Of a stretch of 64,000 bases of DNA, positions 36,150-48,700 are shown in pieces. The DNA lies in NCBI RefSeq assembly GCF_013426205.1, contig NC_089424.1:2480001-2544000 (forward strand), in the 5' to 3' direction. Both the position numbers and the translations under genes were made by a program. This stretch comes from Metarhizium brunneum (Eukaryota; Ascomycota; Sordariomycetes; Hypocreales; Clavicipitaceae). Below the pieces are notes generated by a model. That model saw only the letters and a program-made list of their open reading frames with translations. It ran no database searches and was not told the DNA's origin. Every line of letters begins with the position of its first letter. Positions within the stretch are counted from its first letter, which is position 1.

Positions 36150-36374
36150 AAAAAAAAAAAGAGGGCATAGGGTTGGTGTGGTCAACGTGAAACGGATTTT
36201 TGAACAACCCGGGGATATTGTTGGGCATGTTGGCATGGTTTTTTATACACGGAGGAATATTTGTCGTGGTAGGTCAAGTTAGAGTCATTGTTCATACTGG
36301 TGTGCCAACTAACTAACATTCAATATAGAACCTGCGATATAGACATTTTGTTTTCCTTCTGATTCAGCGCACAT
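36150..36374. other. Short convergent spacer
   Basis: 225 bp between the phosphopantetheinyl transferase stop and the dienelactone hydrolase stop. It has an A-run at 36149-36160. Nothing else is seen. Confidence 0.5.
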
Positions 36375-37543
36375 CTACAGGTGCTGACCAAAGAAGCTCA
36401 AAAGAGTCTTGTAGCCGCGCTCATATTCCTCCTTGACTCGATCGTTGCTCAAGTCGGAACGGGCAGCCATCCAGCCGTGAATCTGATCTTTGAAGATCTC
36501 AACGTGCTTAGGTACCTTGAGTGTGTCCTCGAACTTCTTGACATCCTCGGCGGGCTCGTCGCCGGAAGCCAGCAAGGCCATGGGAACGTTGATGCCCTTG
36601 GCGTCAGCCGGATCGACCATGGCAGGGTGGACGGAGGCAATGGCCCCAAAGACGTTGTTGTCTGCCTTGGTGGCTAGGGTGGCGACCTTACCGCCCCAGC
36701 AGTACTGACGAGTTTTGATTCCACTTAGTTGCTAGTTCCGAGCATATCTTCATGATCAAGGCGAGCAGGTCAATAACTTACGCCGACAATACCAAACTTG
36801 GTTAGAGATGCAAACTGCTGCTTGACGGCTTGGACATAGGTAGGGAGCTTGGCGGCCGTGGCGGGAGGGGGGAATTTGCCAAAAAAGGCACCGAGCTTCT
36901 CTTTCTTCTCGGAAGTGTCGGGGGGATACCTAGGCGTGAGTTTGTCAGTTTTTGCCCTTGCGCCATCTCTTCCTGTCTGAGGCCCCTACAGAAACTTACC
37001 ATTCAATGGCGGCAGGGTTGCCCTTGAACCAGTCTGGAATCAAGACCTTGTACTTGTGCTCACTGTCGCTGTGAGCTAGGATGTCAGCACCCTGAACAGT
37101 CTGTTCAAAGTAGCCAAAGATGTCGTAAATGACGACAATAGCCCTCGTCGCATCAGAAGGACCGGTGACGTCTATTTCCCCCAAGTCCAGCGTCAGCTCC
37201 CGGCTCACTGACCACCCAACGGTTCCATCCGGACAGCATACGTACAAGTCTTGTAACCGCCAATTTCTTCATAAGCACCCTTAGGCTTGTATCCCTTGGT
37301 CACAATGGGGGGAACATTGCAGCACGGCTTGCTGTGGCCGCCGGTGGCGGGCATGGTTGACATGGTGGGCGATTGGGTGCCGAAGCGCAAGCTGCTTAGG
37401 TGTGATGTTTGCGTCTTTGTAGTTAGTGGGTTCAATAGTCGTTGAAGCGAACCAGCGGTGGTTCGAGATGGGCTGCGCGAGGATAATAGTGCAAGTTGCA
37501 GGGATTTACACGATGGCAGACGTTGACTCGAATATCTCGACAT
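36375..37543 (-). CDS. Dienelactone hydrolase family protein
   Basis: Alpha/beta-hydrolase of the dienelactone hydrolase family. Exons are 37543 (or 37363) to 37246, 37171-37000, 36929-36782 and 36704-36375. Two in-frame starts exist. ATG 37363 gives 255 residues beginning MSTMPATGGHSKPCCNVPP. ATG 37543 adds 60 residues rich in Ser, Arg and Leu with no acidic residue, which fits a mitochondrial presequence. Catalytic triad in short-form numbering: Cys148 in GYCWGGK, Asp195 in ASGDE, His222 in QIHGWMA, with the order Cys-Asp-His and the GxCxGG elbow of the family. The substrate is unknown; fungal relatives hydrolyse lactones or esters and many are uncharacterised. Splice sites are canonical (donors GTACGT, GTAAGT, GTAAGT). 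Dual localisation by alternative starts is an inference. Confidence 0.9.
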
Positions 37544-38516
37544 CCACGATGTTGGAGAGGGAGATGCCGTGGAATAAGGCAGAGGCGTCCCGGACTTTCA
37601 TGCACGGGTATTGGCCCTCAGAAGCTTCTTTGAGGTAAAGTGTGGAGATGCAAAGAGGGGCCGGGTGGCAAGACCGAGCTACAGATGGGGAGGGGGCAAT
37701 CGCGATTTGGAATATCGCGAGCATTGGTGTTGTCATGGCTGTGAAGGTAGAGCTAGAGCTGTGGTGGGGGGTGGGGCAGCAATAGAACCTCGTTCAAGTC
37801 ATTTCTGGTGAAAGCTTCGAGCACTGGCTAACTGGAATCTTTGGCGCCCTGGCCGGTTGGCTAAGGTCTGGTTGGACAACAGAGTCTGCGTGCTGCGATT
37901 TTAGGTTTTCTTTGTGGAGGTGGACGATTGTTCGAGCTTTCCGAAATGTCTACATAAGTACTTATGTACTTAGTTTACGGTCAGTTGGGGCGGGACAGGA
38001 AGAAGTACCAGACAATTCAGACACGGAATGTTTAGCCAGATATCTGGTGACATTTACATATGGGGCCAGCTGTGAGGTAACCTAACAGCTGTCAGGAGGG
38101 CCCGTGTATTTTTTTCAGTCTACATACTTTACGGTTCAGCGTGTCGGAACAGCTGATTTCCTTATGGGAAGACCATGACAAAAAAAATCAACTACTTCGA
38201 CGGTCCAATATTCTTCCCTGCAGGCTGGTCTGGAAATCCAGCCGACCATGTTGGGAAGAATCTCACCGACGAAGTGAGCTCAAGACCAACGTTCACATAC
38301 CAAGCTGTCGAACGAGGGAAAACACTTGGTCCCCTGGATAGACACTCAGCCCCTACATTGAAAGCAATGAAGCTAAGGTCTTGCACAGGCTTTGGGTTAG
38401 CTAAATTTACCATTACAGCAGCTTAACGCAGGTCACTCCCCCATTTGAACACCAAACTAAAGTCATCAAACTCAAGAAGTGTGCCAGCTCTCTAGGATGT
38501 TGTTGCTACCTATATC
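37544..38516. other. Intergenic, nothing recognised
   Basis: Upstream flank of the dienelactone hydrolase gene and downstream flank of the decayed hydrolase. Open frames of 62-83 codons at 38.1-38.4 kb have no recognisable content. Confidence 0.5.
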
Positions 38517-39374
38517 TCACTCCTTTGTGAATTGGACGGGCGGAACACCGTTATCATGCGCCCAGAACAGCTTGATCACTTTGTCGTCCGACCCTGCTTT
38601 AAACTTGGCTTTATAGAACTCTGGACCTGGAATGCCCAGTATAGCTTTTCTTTCTCCTAGACGACGACAATCTTGAAGATATGAATATCGTCTCAGTATG
38701 TGCCCACGTACGCATCAAGATGTCTTGCAGAGGTATCATTCTTTCGCATGTCTGCAAGTTCCTTGATCAAGTCAGGGTACCACATGAGATTCTCAGGGAT
38801 GCAAGATTCTGCCGCTTTGATGATGTCGGTTCGGTTGCCTGACGACACTGCGAGAAGTTCCTCAAGTATGAGCAGGCTGATCCAGTCTGCGACATCGTTG
38901 AGGGCGAGGGAATTCGTAAGTACCACAATTGCGGCATCCATGTCCGAGAGAAGCATGACCAAAGTCAAGGCACCGGGGAGGCTGCCCTGATGGAATATCA
39001 AAAGCTCTCCGGAAACTCCTTTGGCGATAGTGGGAATTCTATCGGTCAGCGTGGCAGAGTTTTTGCAGCGTCTCGTCTCTGGACTGAAAAGCTGGCAGGA
39101 CATCTTTGACAAGTGTGTCCCATGTAGCCTTGCCACCGTCAATGAGAATGCCCATGGCAGTAGCGGTGAGAGCCTTGGTTAGGGAACCAGCCGTGAAGAT
39201 GGTATCGGGGCCAACAGGTAGGGCCGCTTCAACGTCACGCGTGCCATACTACATTGTATAGACAGGACTGTCGCGCGAGAGCACCCCGATGGAGACGCCC
39301 GGTCCGCCACCAATTTTCATGAGTCTCTCAATGGAAGGACCAAGGCGGTCGAGCGGAATGTGAAGCTCACCCAT
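38517..39374 (-). pseudogene. Decayed beta-lactamase-like serine hydrolase
   Basis: Fragments of a fungal class-C-like/transpeptidase-fold hydrolase in order but in different frames. The N-terminal piece starts at ATG 39374 (MGELHIPLDRLGPSIERLMK, then GGGPGVSIGVLSRDSPVYTM) and meets an in-frame TAG at 39249-39251. The same frame continues past it through AGSLTKALTATAMGILID, which carries the catalytic SxxK. Near 39040-39070 it jumps frame into PTIAKGVSGELLIFHQGS, AAIVVLTNSLALNDVADWI and LDAYVGTY (stop at 38693). A last piece in a third frame, EFYKAKFKAGSDDKVIKLFW, ends at 38517. Intact relatives are roughly 550-600 residues; this span is 858 bp, so the middle and part of the C-terminal domain are deleted. 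At least one nonsense codon, two frame changes and two deletions make function unlikely. Confidence 0.85.
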
Positions 39375-40343
39375 ATCAGCAATGGGTTTGGCTGGAAAAT
39401 AATGAATGTCAGCAAACATGTCTTGGAGTTCCGAGAAGCAATGGGGAGAATGCGGGACGAGAGGCGTGATGGGAACATATATTGTTTGGGACAGCGAGTG
39501 AATAGGGCTCGCACCCAGGCGAAATCTCTTGAGAGTAAAATGGTGATGGCGAAAAACAGGAAAGTGGAAACACAGAATGACCTCCGCGGAAGACATATGC
39601 GAGAACACGGAATGAATTGAGATGTAGTGGGCGACAAGACGGAAGCGTCCAAGGCAATATAGCGCGTGCTTTTGAGCAGGACACGGACGAGTGGATATCG
39701 CGGCTTTCCAAATGCTTATTATTATGAAGGAGATCAGATGAGCTGCGTACACAAGCCAAGCGGCAGGGTTGGGCACTGATGGCGAAATCCAGTTCCCTTG
39801 CCTTGGACTGTACGAAGCCCTCAAAAGAATAATTAAATAAATAAATAGTCCATGGTTTTGCTCTTCAGAGCCGCCAAACCGGTACGTTTGTTTCCAACAT
39901 TGGGTAGTTACATTCCAAAAGCTGGCTAGCAGCATGGTTTGTCTAGACATTCCAACTCTCTGTAGACGATATAGAAGGTCAAGTTGTAAAAAATGGGGGT
40001 ATTAATTAAGGTGTCTATATAACTGTAGCATTTTAGTCAAGCTCGCTATGCAATTGCCGAACAATATAAGCTGGTTTGAACAATTCATCAACTGCCTTTC
40101 CTCCTGCATGAACGACGGTCGCATGAACCGAAGCATCCTAAGGTATTGGCCAATCGGCCGCTGCACAAAACCGGCATCGTATTGGCTCTCGTGGCCTCCG
40201 CGCCGTCCAAAAATAAAAATGAAAGAAGGTACAAATCTCAGTATCGCCTAAACACGCAATCGGGTTTTTTTATGTAAGAAATTCCGGAACGCCCCGTGGT
40301 AAGTATTCGTGTCCACTGTCATCGGTGCTCTTGGTAACCGGAA
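39375..40343. other. Intergenic, nothing recognised
   Basis: The minus-strand reading frame upstream of the decayed hydrolase stays open to 39950 but has no family resemblance. A short AAAT tract lies at about 39827-39847. No gene is supported. Confidence 0.45.
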
Positions 40344-41180
40344 TTAAAAGTTGGACGATGCAGTAACCTGACTAGGCTGATGGTAGTTTTCCAGAGTAGA
40401 CTGGAAGGGGCTGCGCTGGGTATGAGCACCGCCAGCACTACTGCCTCGCTCAGACTTCTCCACGCCTCCAGTAGCAGACATATCATAGGCCATGAGGCCG
40501 TCGTTCTCCTCGCTGTGCTTCTTGCGTCCCCAGATACGCCAGGCTACCAATCCAAGAGCACCTAAGACGATCGCACCACCAACTCCGACAACGACGCCGA
40601 TAACTGTATTTCGAGTCTTTGTGGACATGCCAGTGGTCTCGCCATCTCCAGAAGTGAGGCCAGGGGTAGAGGTCGTCCTTGTCGTTGACGATAAAACGGT
40701 CTTGGATCCGTTAGTATTGGTCGTGGTCCATACTTCGACACTCGTCTGAACAACAGGGGTAGGTGTGCTCGAAGTCGGTGTGCTGCTCGAGCTCGTGGTT
40801 TGTACCGGAACAAAGGTGGAGGATGGAGTACTAGCTGAAGACGAGGTTGCCTCGGGAGTAGCGGATGGCGTGGCACTAGCTGGAGTAGATGACGGAGTGC
40901 TAGAAGAACTGGAAGACGGGGTGGTGGGAGTGGCGGGAGTGGAGGATGGCGTAGATGTTGGCGAGCTGGATGGAGTGCTCGTTGAGCTAGGCGTAGATTC
41001 CGTAGTAGGTGTGCTTTGGGTTGACGATTCAGAAGCTGAGGTTCCTCCGACCAGGTCGCTGAGCTGGCGTGCAGCGAGGGCCTGGACATCAATCTTGTTC
41101 AAATCTAGCCATGTTGACTGAGCCACGGAGACGATGGCAACTGCAACGAGCAGTTGCTGGAGAATCTGTTTCGAGTACAT
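40344..41180 (-). CDS. Mid2-like single-pass Ser/Thr-rich surface protein
   Basis: Single-exon gene of 278 residues. The start is taken at ATG 41180 (MYSKQILQQLLVAVAIVSVA), a good signal peptide; the frame upstream lacks an ATG. Residues 45-190 are Ser/Thr/Pro-rich with STPSST-type repeats, a likely heavily O-mannosylated stalk. One transmembrane helix at about 192-214 (VIGVVVGVGGAIVLGALGL) is followed by the basic stop-transfer RIWGRKK and a cytosolic tail of about 60 residues. This plan matches fungal Mid2/Wsc-type cell-wall stress sensors and other Mid2-domain proteins. It lacks a visible cysteine-rich WSC domain. A sensor role in wall integrity is inferred from architecture alone. Confidence 0.8.
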   Translation of the reverse strand: MYSKQILQQLLVAVAIVSVAQSTWLDLNKIDVQALAARQLSDLVGGTSASESSTQSTPTTESTPSSTSTPSSSPTSTPSSTPATPTTPSSSSSSTPSSTPASATPSATPEATSSSASTPSSTFVPVQTTSSSSTPTSSTPTPVVQTSVEVWTTTNTNGSKTVLSSTTRTTSTPGLTSGDGETTGMSTKTRNTVIGVVVGVGGAIVLGALGLVAWRIWGRKKHSEENDGLMAYDMSATGGVEKSERGSSAGGAHTQRSPFQSTLENYHQPSQVTASSNF

Positions 41181-43543
41181 CTCGGTTGTCTTTCTCGGGT
41201 AGGGCGCGGTATCGATGGTTTCCAAGTCAAACTACCTGTACTTCTGAAGGGGATGTCGGGTGTAGTCTTTTTCCCAAGACGAGTGAAATACTGTGCAGGG
41301 AGCGTGTTGGGTCCTCGTAATTCGATCAAGATGTAGACGCCAACGCCGGGCTTCCGGGACACGCGTGATGTGAGGTCTGTTTTTCTAATGTGCAGAGTTC
41401 TCGGTGCGTGAACGGGAGTGAAAGAAAGCAGGTGGAGCCTCTTTCACCGTTAGGGAGGCGCAGTGATTTGAGATTCTGGTGGAGCGAGAGTTCCAGTGAT
41501 GAGAAAAGTTTGAAAGGAAGGAAGACGGGCGTGTTTCACGATTGTCGACGATAAAGAAAAGGAACAGGAAAAAGAAGGTAGCGATGCAGACTGCCTGTAT
41601 GTGCTCCGTAGTAATGGTAAGGCTGGTATGGATTGGAACAGTCTGGTGGAAGAAAGAAGAGGCAGAAGCGAGAGGCAGTCACGGGGCCCAACGGGGAAAT
41701 GGCCGGGATGAGTCGACCAGGTCGGTCAGTCGTCCAACTGAACACTGGACTGAACACATGCAAGGTCGGTCGGGCGGCGAGGCAGGTGAGGTGAGGAGAC
41801 ATTGATGGAGGAGCATGAACGAGCCTTGCCAGCCAGCCAGTTGACATTGATGTGCGCCAGACTGGTCAAGGGTCGAGGGCGGCCCCAGGGTGCCAGGACT
41901 GACAGGACTGACAGGACCTGCAAGGAAGGTGCAGTGTGAAACTTCGTATTCCCCTCATTCGGGGCAGACCCTGGGCATCAGCATGTCCAGCTCCATCCAA
42001 CCATTGCACCCATCCAATCTTTGTCCCGTAGGGATACTACCAATACTTGGAATAGATCATTCAAACAGCCGGTCAGCCAGTCAGACACTCCAGCAGTCTG
42101 CCACCGTGCACCCCGCAAAAGACTGCAGACAATCACGCAAATTGTTCTCCGGAGTCAGAGTGGCAGTTGAACATGTCAAGCCGTCAAGTCCGAAAGGAGG
42201 AGGCGGAGAAAGAGTCTCAACATTCGTGGCACGAATGACACGTAAGCACCGGGAGCGGCATGGGATATCCGCCATTGGCCGCCGGTGCGGCGGCCCCTGG
42301 TGATCTTCTGGGTTTGATGGTAATGGACTCATGGCCCCTGAGAAACCGCCCAGCTTTTGCCTCGAGATGAGATGAGACGAGTCATTGCGTGGGAGGCATG
42401 TTCACTGACGGGTCCTCAAACTAGGACATTGAAGTCCTACACAAAGTCTCCTGAGCAGCGCCAGCATTAATCGACAACCAGTGCCGACAGAAAAGGTTGG
42501 CATCGCTCCCTTCACTAGCCGTTGGCCAAGCCTCCCAGCGCCCGCTGTCAGATGGGGCAACTTTACATGGCACAATGCTCGTTTGCATTAGTTTATGCCC
42601 GAGAACCGGCCAGGCCCGCGGCTCCAGACATTTCAACTGGTTGGAAAGGACATCGACGCGCTGCATGGACGCATGGGTGCTATAATTGGCTTCTTGCAGC
42701 CCTCCAGTGTTTGGTCACGGTGCCACCAGATCCTTCAAGGGCAAGTCGTCCACCAAAACAACAAAGGGATGGCTAATGCAGTATTTGTGAGGCGCAGCCC
42801 TTGCGCCGTCGAATACTCTCGACAAACCAGCGGTGCATTTATGTTTTGCAAAGAGGCAAAAAAGGAGGTCAAAGCCTGCAAGATCAAACGTTTCACGACG
42901 CCAACGCCCGTGAGGTGGATTGTGAACTAAAACGCGTTGACAATTTTTAAACACCTTGCCACAGTTATCAGTCCCTTTCACGACATGGCCAATCTGTGCG
43001 CATGCAATTTTAACCATCAGACATACATCTTTCTTCGCTTTGTGCGGAGTACTGCCGCCATTAATAAACACAATATGCGCTTGGATAGTTCACAGTGTCT
43101 GCAACGACACTATATTTTCGATCATACACAGACGGTTGGCTACACTACACAACTTGTATTCTGGACAGGTTTCAGGGATCGGCGTTGAAAGGCCGTCTTC
43201 CATGACACGACACAGCTTGACCCTTTGATCTCTCGGGAAGCCCCGAAACACCAGAAGCAATTATTCGCGGCATGTCCAGGGGCCAGCGAAACTGGAAGCA
43301 ACAATGGTAACATGGCTCATGCCGCCATGCAAAACTACGGACCACGAGATGCAGAATAAATCGATCCTATGATAGGAAGAGCTGTCTCAAGATGGTTTGT
43401 GCAAAATTCTGGACGCACTGTGTCGAAATAGGAATTTATCGTAGATACATGAACCACCAATGGTAGGTGGTTCCCCCTCACTCATCTCACATTTCTTCCA
43501 TCACCATTCACAACACAACACCCTGCGGTCAAGGTCAGTTGAA
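41181..43543. other. Long intergenic region
   Basis: About 2.4 kb between the divergent Mid2-like gene (minus) and the amidohydrolase (plus). Purine-rich runs and short GGACTGACA repeats (about 41896-41917) are seen. The stretch probably contains a long 5' leader and promoter for the sensor gene. No coding exon, RNA gene or mobile-element signature is recognised. Confidence 0.45.
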
Positions 43544-44892
43544 ATGGAGCTCAAGACAATCACTGTCCACGCTGGAACTATTTTTGATTCTAAAGCCAAA
43601 AAGTTTAAAGAAAATGTATCAATCACGGTCGATCCTGGCACGGGCAGCATTGTTCACGTACTGCAACGGGACACAGGCGCGGCCAATATCAGGGAAGGCG
43701 ACATTGACCTCCGTGACAAGATTGTCATGCCAGGATTTGTAGATGCACACACTCACATCTTCCTACACGCCTACAAGTAAGTGGTCGACTCATCGGTAGG
43801 CTTCAGTGACCCTTTATCCTGATAGATTCGTCAAGAGAGCGCCCCTCCCTGGAACAAATGAGAGACGAAAGCATCGTGGAACGTACAATCCGCGCAACGA
43901 ATCACGTTCGAAGGGCCCTGCTTTCAGGATACACCACATATCGCGACCTGGGCACAGAGGGAATGGCCTCATTCGACACAAACGTACGAGATGCCATCAA
44001 CCGCGGTCTCATCCCGGGACCACGGCTCTTTGTGGCGACAGAGTGTCTCGCCTCGACGGGCTCGTACCAACTCCGGTCGGAAAACACGGCCAACGGCGCT
44101 TCTGGCCCTCGAATCTCGGATCCCTGCGACGGGCCAGTGTCCTGCAGAGCAGCGGTTCGGAGACGAGTCGCCGCGGGAGCAGACATTATCAAGTTCTACG
44201 CAGACTACTCCCGACAAGCAATGAGGTTTCCGGCAGTCGAGACCCACGGATCAAGCATCCCCGTTCAATTCCCGCCCAGGAACCCCAACCCGGCAATCGT
44301 CATGTTCAACCAGGACGAAATGGAGGCCATTGTGGAGGAGGCGCATCTGGCAGGTCTCCCTGTGGCATGCCATGCAAACACGGCAGAGGGAGCAGCCATG
44401 GCGGCGAAAGCAGGCGTAACAAGCATCGAACACGGAAACTTGATGACGACTGAGGTGTTTATGGCCATGCAGCGTAGCAGGACCATCTTTGTCCCGACCT
44501 TGGCCGTCATGGAGCTGCTGCGGAAGCCCGACCTGGCCAGGCTGCAGAGGAACGTGAGGCAGGCGTTTGACATGGGTGTTCGTCTTGCGGCGGGCGGTGA
44601 CACAGGCGCATTTAATCACGGTGAGGGCACGCGCGAGCTGGAGCTGATGATGGAGGCGGGTATTCCTGTGGAAGACGTGCTTGAGGCGTGCATGGTGGGC
44701 GGGTGGGAGTCGTGCGGGAAGAACAGCTGTGGGTATCGATTTGGATGGTTTGAGGAGGGAAACAGAGCGGATATCATTGCGTTGGATGCTGATCCGAGGG
44801 TGGACGGGCGTGCGTTGCGGAAGGTGAGTTTTGTCATGAAGGATGGCAAAGTGTGGAAGAGCGGTGGAGTGGCGGTTGGAGTGGGGGAATAA
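43544..44892 (+). CDS. Metal-dependent amidohydrolase
   Basis: Cytosolic-type enzyme of 429 residues in the amidohydrolase superfamily, near the branch that includes imidazolonepropionase-like and Xaa-Pro dipeptidase-like hydrolases. Exons are 43544-43776 and 43836-44892; the acceptor TCAAG at 43835 keeps frame into ERPSLEQMRDESIVER. Metal ligands: His69/His71 in VDAHTHIF; a Lys in GADIIKFYADYSRQ suited to carboxylation; His in LPVACHANTAEG; His in SIEHGNL; and Asp in AGGDTGAF. The domain ends with an NRADIIALDADPR strand typical of the family's small beta-sandwich. No signal peptide is seen. The substrate cannot be called; amide, cyclic-amide or dipeptide bonds are usual. It lies just upstream of, and in the same direction as, the beta-galactosidase, with an 844-bp gap. 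Confidence 0.9.
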
Positions 44893-45736
44893 ACGATGGA
44901 TGGAGAGTGCCAAAAGACAGGTAATATACGGACTGTGAGAAGTCGAGTACACTGCCTTGATTTGCTCGTGTTTAATTTAAAAGGCCCCAATCATGGAAAT
45001 CGTGCACTCTGTGCTCGCTCCGGATACTTGAGGGGTAAACCCTGTGGTGTGCCAACCCGACCGATTTCACCGCATGCAACATGATCAGCACGGCCTCTTT
45101 TCTGTAATAGTACTACTATCAAATGTTACATGGACGATGAATGATGTGTAATGATGCAGATAGATGCCCAAGGGAGACGCCTGGCCTAGTGGTAGTGCTA
45201 GGCACATCCGAGCAAAACCGTCGACGATCCCCTCTCCTCTCGGCACATTTCTCAAGGTATGTCACGGCCGGTACTCTGTCAACAGCTCCAATCACAATCC
45301 TCACCAGCCTCATTCATGGTGAGCACATTCCAGCCATAAACGGTCTGTGTTCCTGGCAGATGACTGCATGGCCATCCCGTCCAAATCTCTCTCGACCGCC
45401 AATGGCACTACATACTCCGTACACACGCAGCATGCTGGTCACCCGATGTCTCTCCTCTTCCTTCACCCATTGCGCACGTTGGGGTTTCATTTACTTTCTC
45501 CCTAGGCCCATTGTCACTCATCGTTCGCGTCCCCACATTGCAACACTACCGTCGTGCTCGTCGTCACCGTCATTCAAGCTGTGTCTGTCTCTGCGCAGTA
45601 GAGCCTAGTAGTATTTAAATAGTAAACAATGGCCATTGTCTGTATCTGTTTCTCTTCTCCCTCCCTTAGCCCATCGTGTAGCTCTGTGAAAAAAAAATAG
45701 AAATAAAAGCTGGTGGTAGTATCCCCAACACCAGTA
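44893..45736. promoter_or_regulatory. Beta-galactosidase promoter and leader
   Basis: Spacer with a TATTTAAAT box-like element at 45612-45620. A 23-codon upstream open frame (ATG 45629 in AACAATGG context, stop at 45698-45700) ends 36 bp before the main ATG. A GGCTAA motif is present on the minus strand at 45666-45671, the core recognised by XlnR-type regulators of carbohydrate genes. TACTCCGTAC lies at 45413-45422. A 155-codon frame at 45141-45608 has no recognisable content and is not called. Confidence 0.4.
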
Positions 45737-48700
45737 ATGAAGCCATCTACGGCTCTTGGTGCCATCGCACTCCCGTTCTGCCATGCCCTCAGTCTGGGCG
45801 GCCGGCCCTACCAAATCATCCATGAGGTGGACAGGCGTTCTGGCGCCCTCCAGGACTTTGTTACCTGGGATGAGCACTCGCTCTTTATCCACGGCGAACG
45901 CGCCATGATGTTCTCGGGCGAGGTCCATCCGTTCCGCCTCCCCGTGCCGTCGCTGTACTTGGATGTCTTTGAGAAGATCAAGGCGCTCGGCTTCAATATG
46001 GTTTCGTTCTATGTCGACTGGGCGCTGCTCGAGGGGAAGCCGGGCGAGTTTCGCGCGGACGGCATCTTCGCTCTGGAGCCGTTCTTTGAAGCGGCCTCTG
46101 AGGCGGGCGTATATTTGCTGGCGAGGCCGGGTCCGTATATTAACGCAGAAGTTAGCGGAGGGGGGTTTCCGGGATATTTGCAGCAGTTGGAGGGGATTCT
46201 GAGGTCCCAGGCGCCCGACTTTTTGAATTCGACGGACAAGTAAGTTCCTTTGGATGTGTGTGTATGCGGCCTGTTGAAAGAGAAGGACGACTGTCGTGGC
46301 AAGTTGGAAAACGTAACTGATGAGTTCAAACAGCTACATGGCCCATGTGTGTGATATAATCGCCAAGCACCAAATCACAAACGGCGGCCCCGTCGTTCTC
46401 TTCCAGCCCGAGAACGAATATTCTTCGGGGCACAACATCCCCTTTCCCAACGGGCAGTATATGCAGTACGTCATCAACCAGGCCAGGAGCGCGGGCATTT
46501 CGGTCCCCATGATCAACAACGACGTTGGGCCCGCGGGAAACTATGCTCCTGGCAAGGGCGTCGGAAGCATGGATATCTATGTAGGCGTAGAGTGAAGCCG
46601 TGGTGTCGGAGAGTGTAGAGACGCCGGACTAACGTGTGTAGGGACACGACAGCTACCCCCTAGGATTCGATTGCGTAAGTTGACGAGTGTAACTCTTGGG
46701 AGTAATAGGGGAAAATTCAGCTAACATCTTCAGGGCAATCCTACCGTCTGGCCGCCGAACGGTCTTCCAACAAGCTTTCACCAACTCCACGAGAGGCAGA
46801 GCCCGAAGAGCCCGTACTCCATCATCGAGGTACGTCCGCAACACAACATGTACGCCCGGTTGAAATGCCAAAAGGAGAGGCTCACGGAAGATGCGTCAGT
46901 TTCAAGGCGGCGCGTTTGACCCTTGGGGCGGCTGGGGATTCGAAAAGTGCGCCGCCCTCGTCAACCACGAATTCGCACGTGTCTTTTACAAGAACAACCT
47001 GGCGGCCGGTGTGTCGATTTTCAATATCTACATGGTAATCCAAGCTGCCCCTTTCCCCCTCTAGAACCCTGAGCTTATGAGACTCTGCAGATCTACGGCG
47101 GAACAAACTGGGGTAATCTCGGCCACCCAGGCGGCTATACGTCCTACGATTACGGTGCCGTATGTTTTCTCCCCTTTTCTTCTTCACCAGCGTTTCCCGC
47201 AAAGTACTAACTTTCCAAGTGCATCCGAGAAAACAGAGTCATAGACCGTGAGAAGTATTCCGAGGTCAAGCTCGAAGCCCAATTCATCAAAGTATCGCCT
47301 GGCTACATCACCGCCTCCGTTGGCCTCGCATCAACCACGGCATACTCCAACAACCCGGGCATCACCATCACGCCCTTGACGTCTAACAAGACGGGGAACT
47401 TCTTCGTCGCTCGTCAGACAGACTACACCGCCACGGGCAGCGTCTCCTACACCGTCACCCTGCCTACCAGCAATGGGATCCTCACCATCCCCCAGCGCGG
47501 AGGAAGCTTGTCCCTGCACGGGCGGGATTCCAAGATTCATTTGACGGATTATCCCGTGGGCGACTACGTTTTACTGTATACCACTGCCGAGGTATTCACC
47601 TGGAAGAAGTACGCTGATAAGACAGTTTTGGTGTTGTACGGCGGCCCAGATGAATTGCATGAGTTTGCGGTAAAGTCTCCCTCAGCGACACGGATCCTGC
47701 ATGTTGAGGGGAGCAGTATCTCGTCCCACGAGCAGGCTTCGTCGACTATTGTCGTGCAGTGGACGACGTCGCCAGAGAGGCAGTATATTCAGGTTGGCAA
47801 CTTGGCCATCTACCTCGTTGGTACGCCGACTCCTATCACGAACCTCTACATGACACCAAAACTGCAGTTCCATCCTCTAACCACAGAAACAGATCGCAAC
47901 TCGGCGTACAACTACTGGGTCCCCGTCCTTCCGGGCTCCAATTCATCCCCATACGGCACATCCCTCATGAATCCAGACGCTGCCATCGTCAACGGGGGCT
48001 ACCTCATCCGCTCCGCCTCCATCAACGGCAACACGCTCTCCCTCCGCGCCGACTTCAACGGCTCGACGACCCTGGAAGTCGTCGGCATCCCCGACGGCGT
48101 CACCAAGCTCTCCGTCAACGGCCGGCCGCTCAAACACACCACCTCCCCGACAGGAACGTGGCTCGCCCAGCCAGACATCACCATCCCAACCGTCCAACTC
48201 CCCTCCCTCGCCGACCTGACCTGGCACACCATCGACTCCCTGCCCGAAATTCACCCCCAGTACGACGACTCCCTCTGGCGCACCGCCTCCCAAAGCCCAG
48301 GCAACAACAGGCCGCAAGCGCACCACAAAACCTCCAACGCGACCCTATTCGCAGCGCCCCCGCGCGCATCTCTCTACGGCTCAGACTACGGCTTCAACAC
48401 GGGCACCCTCCTCTTCAGAGGCCACTTCACCGCCTCAGGGAAGGAGTCCCTCTTCAGGACATGGACGTCGGGCGGCACCGCATACGCCAGCTCCGCATGG
48501 CTCAACGACCGCTTCCTCGGGTCCTTCAAGGGCAACTCCGCCGCCGAGAACCAGAACTCGACGTACGCGCTGCCCAGCCTGACCGCCGGCGAGCAGTACG
48601 TCGTCACGGTGGTGGTCGACACCATGGGGTTCAACGAGAACTTCAACCCGGGATACGAGGACATGAAGGCGCCGCGCGGCATCCTCGACTACGCGCTCTC

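Noticed and set aside
45141..45608. 155-codon frame upstream of the beta-galactosidase
   Set aside because: Composition is unstructured and it overlaps the promoter region; no domain or conserved motif is seen.
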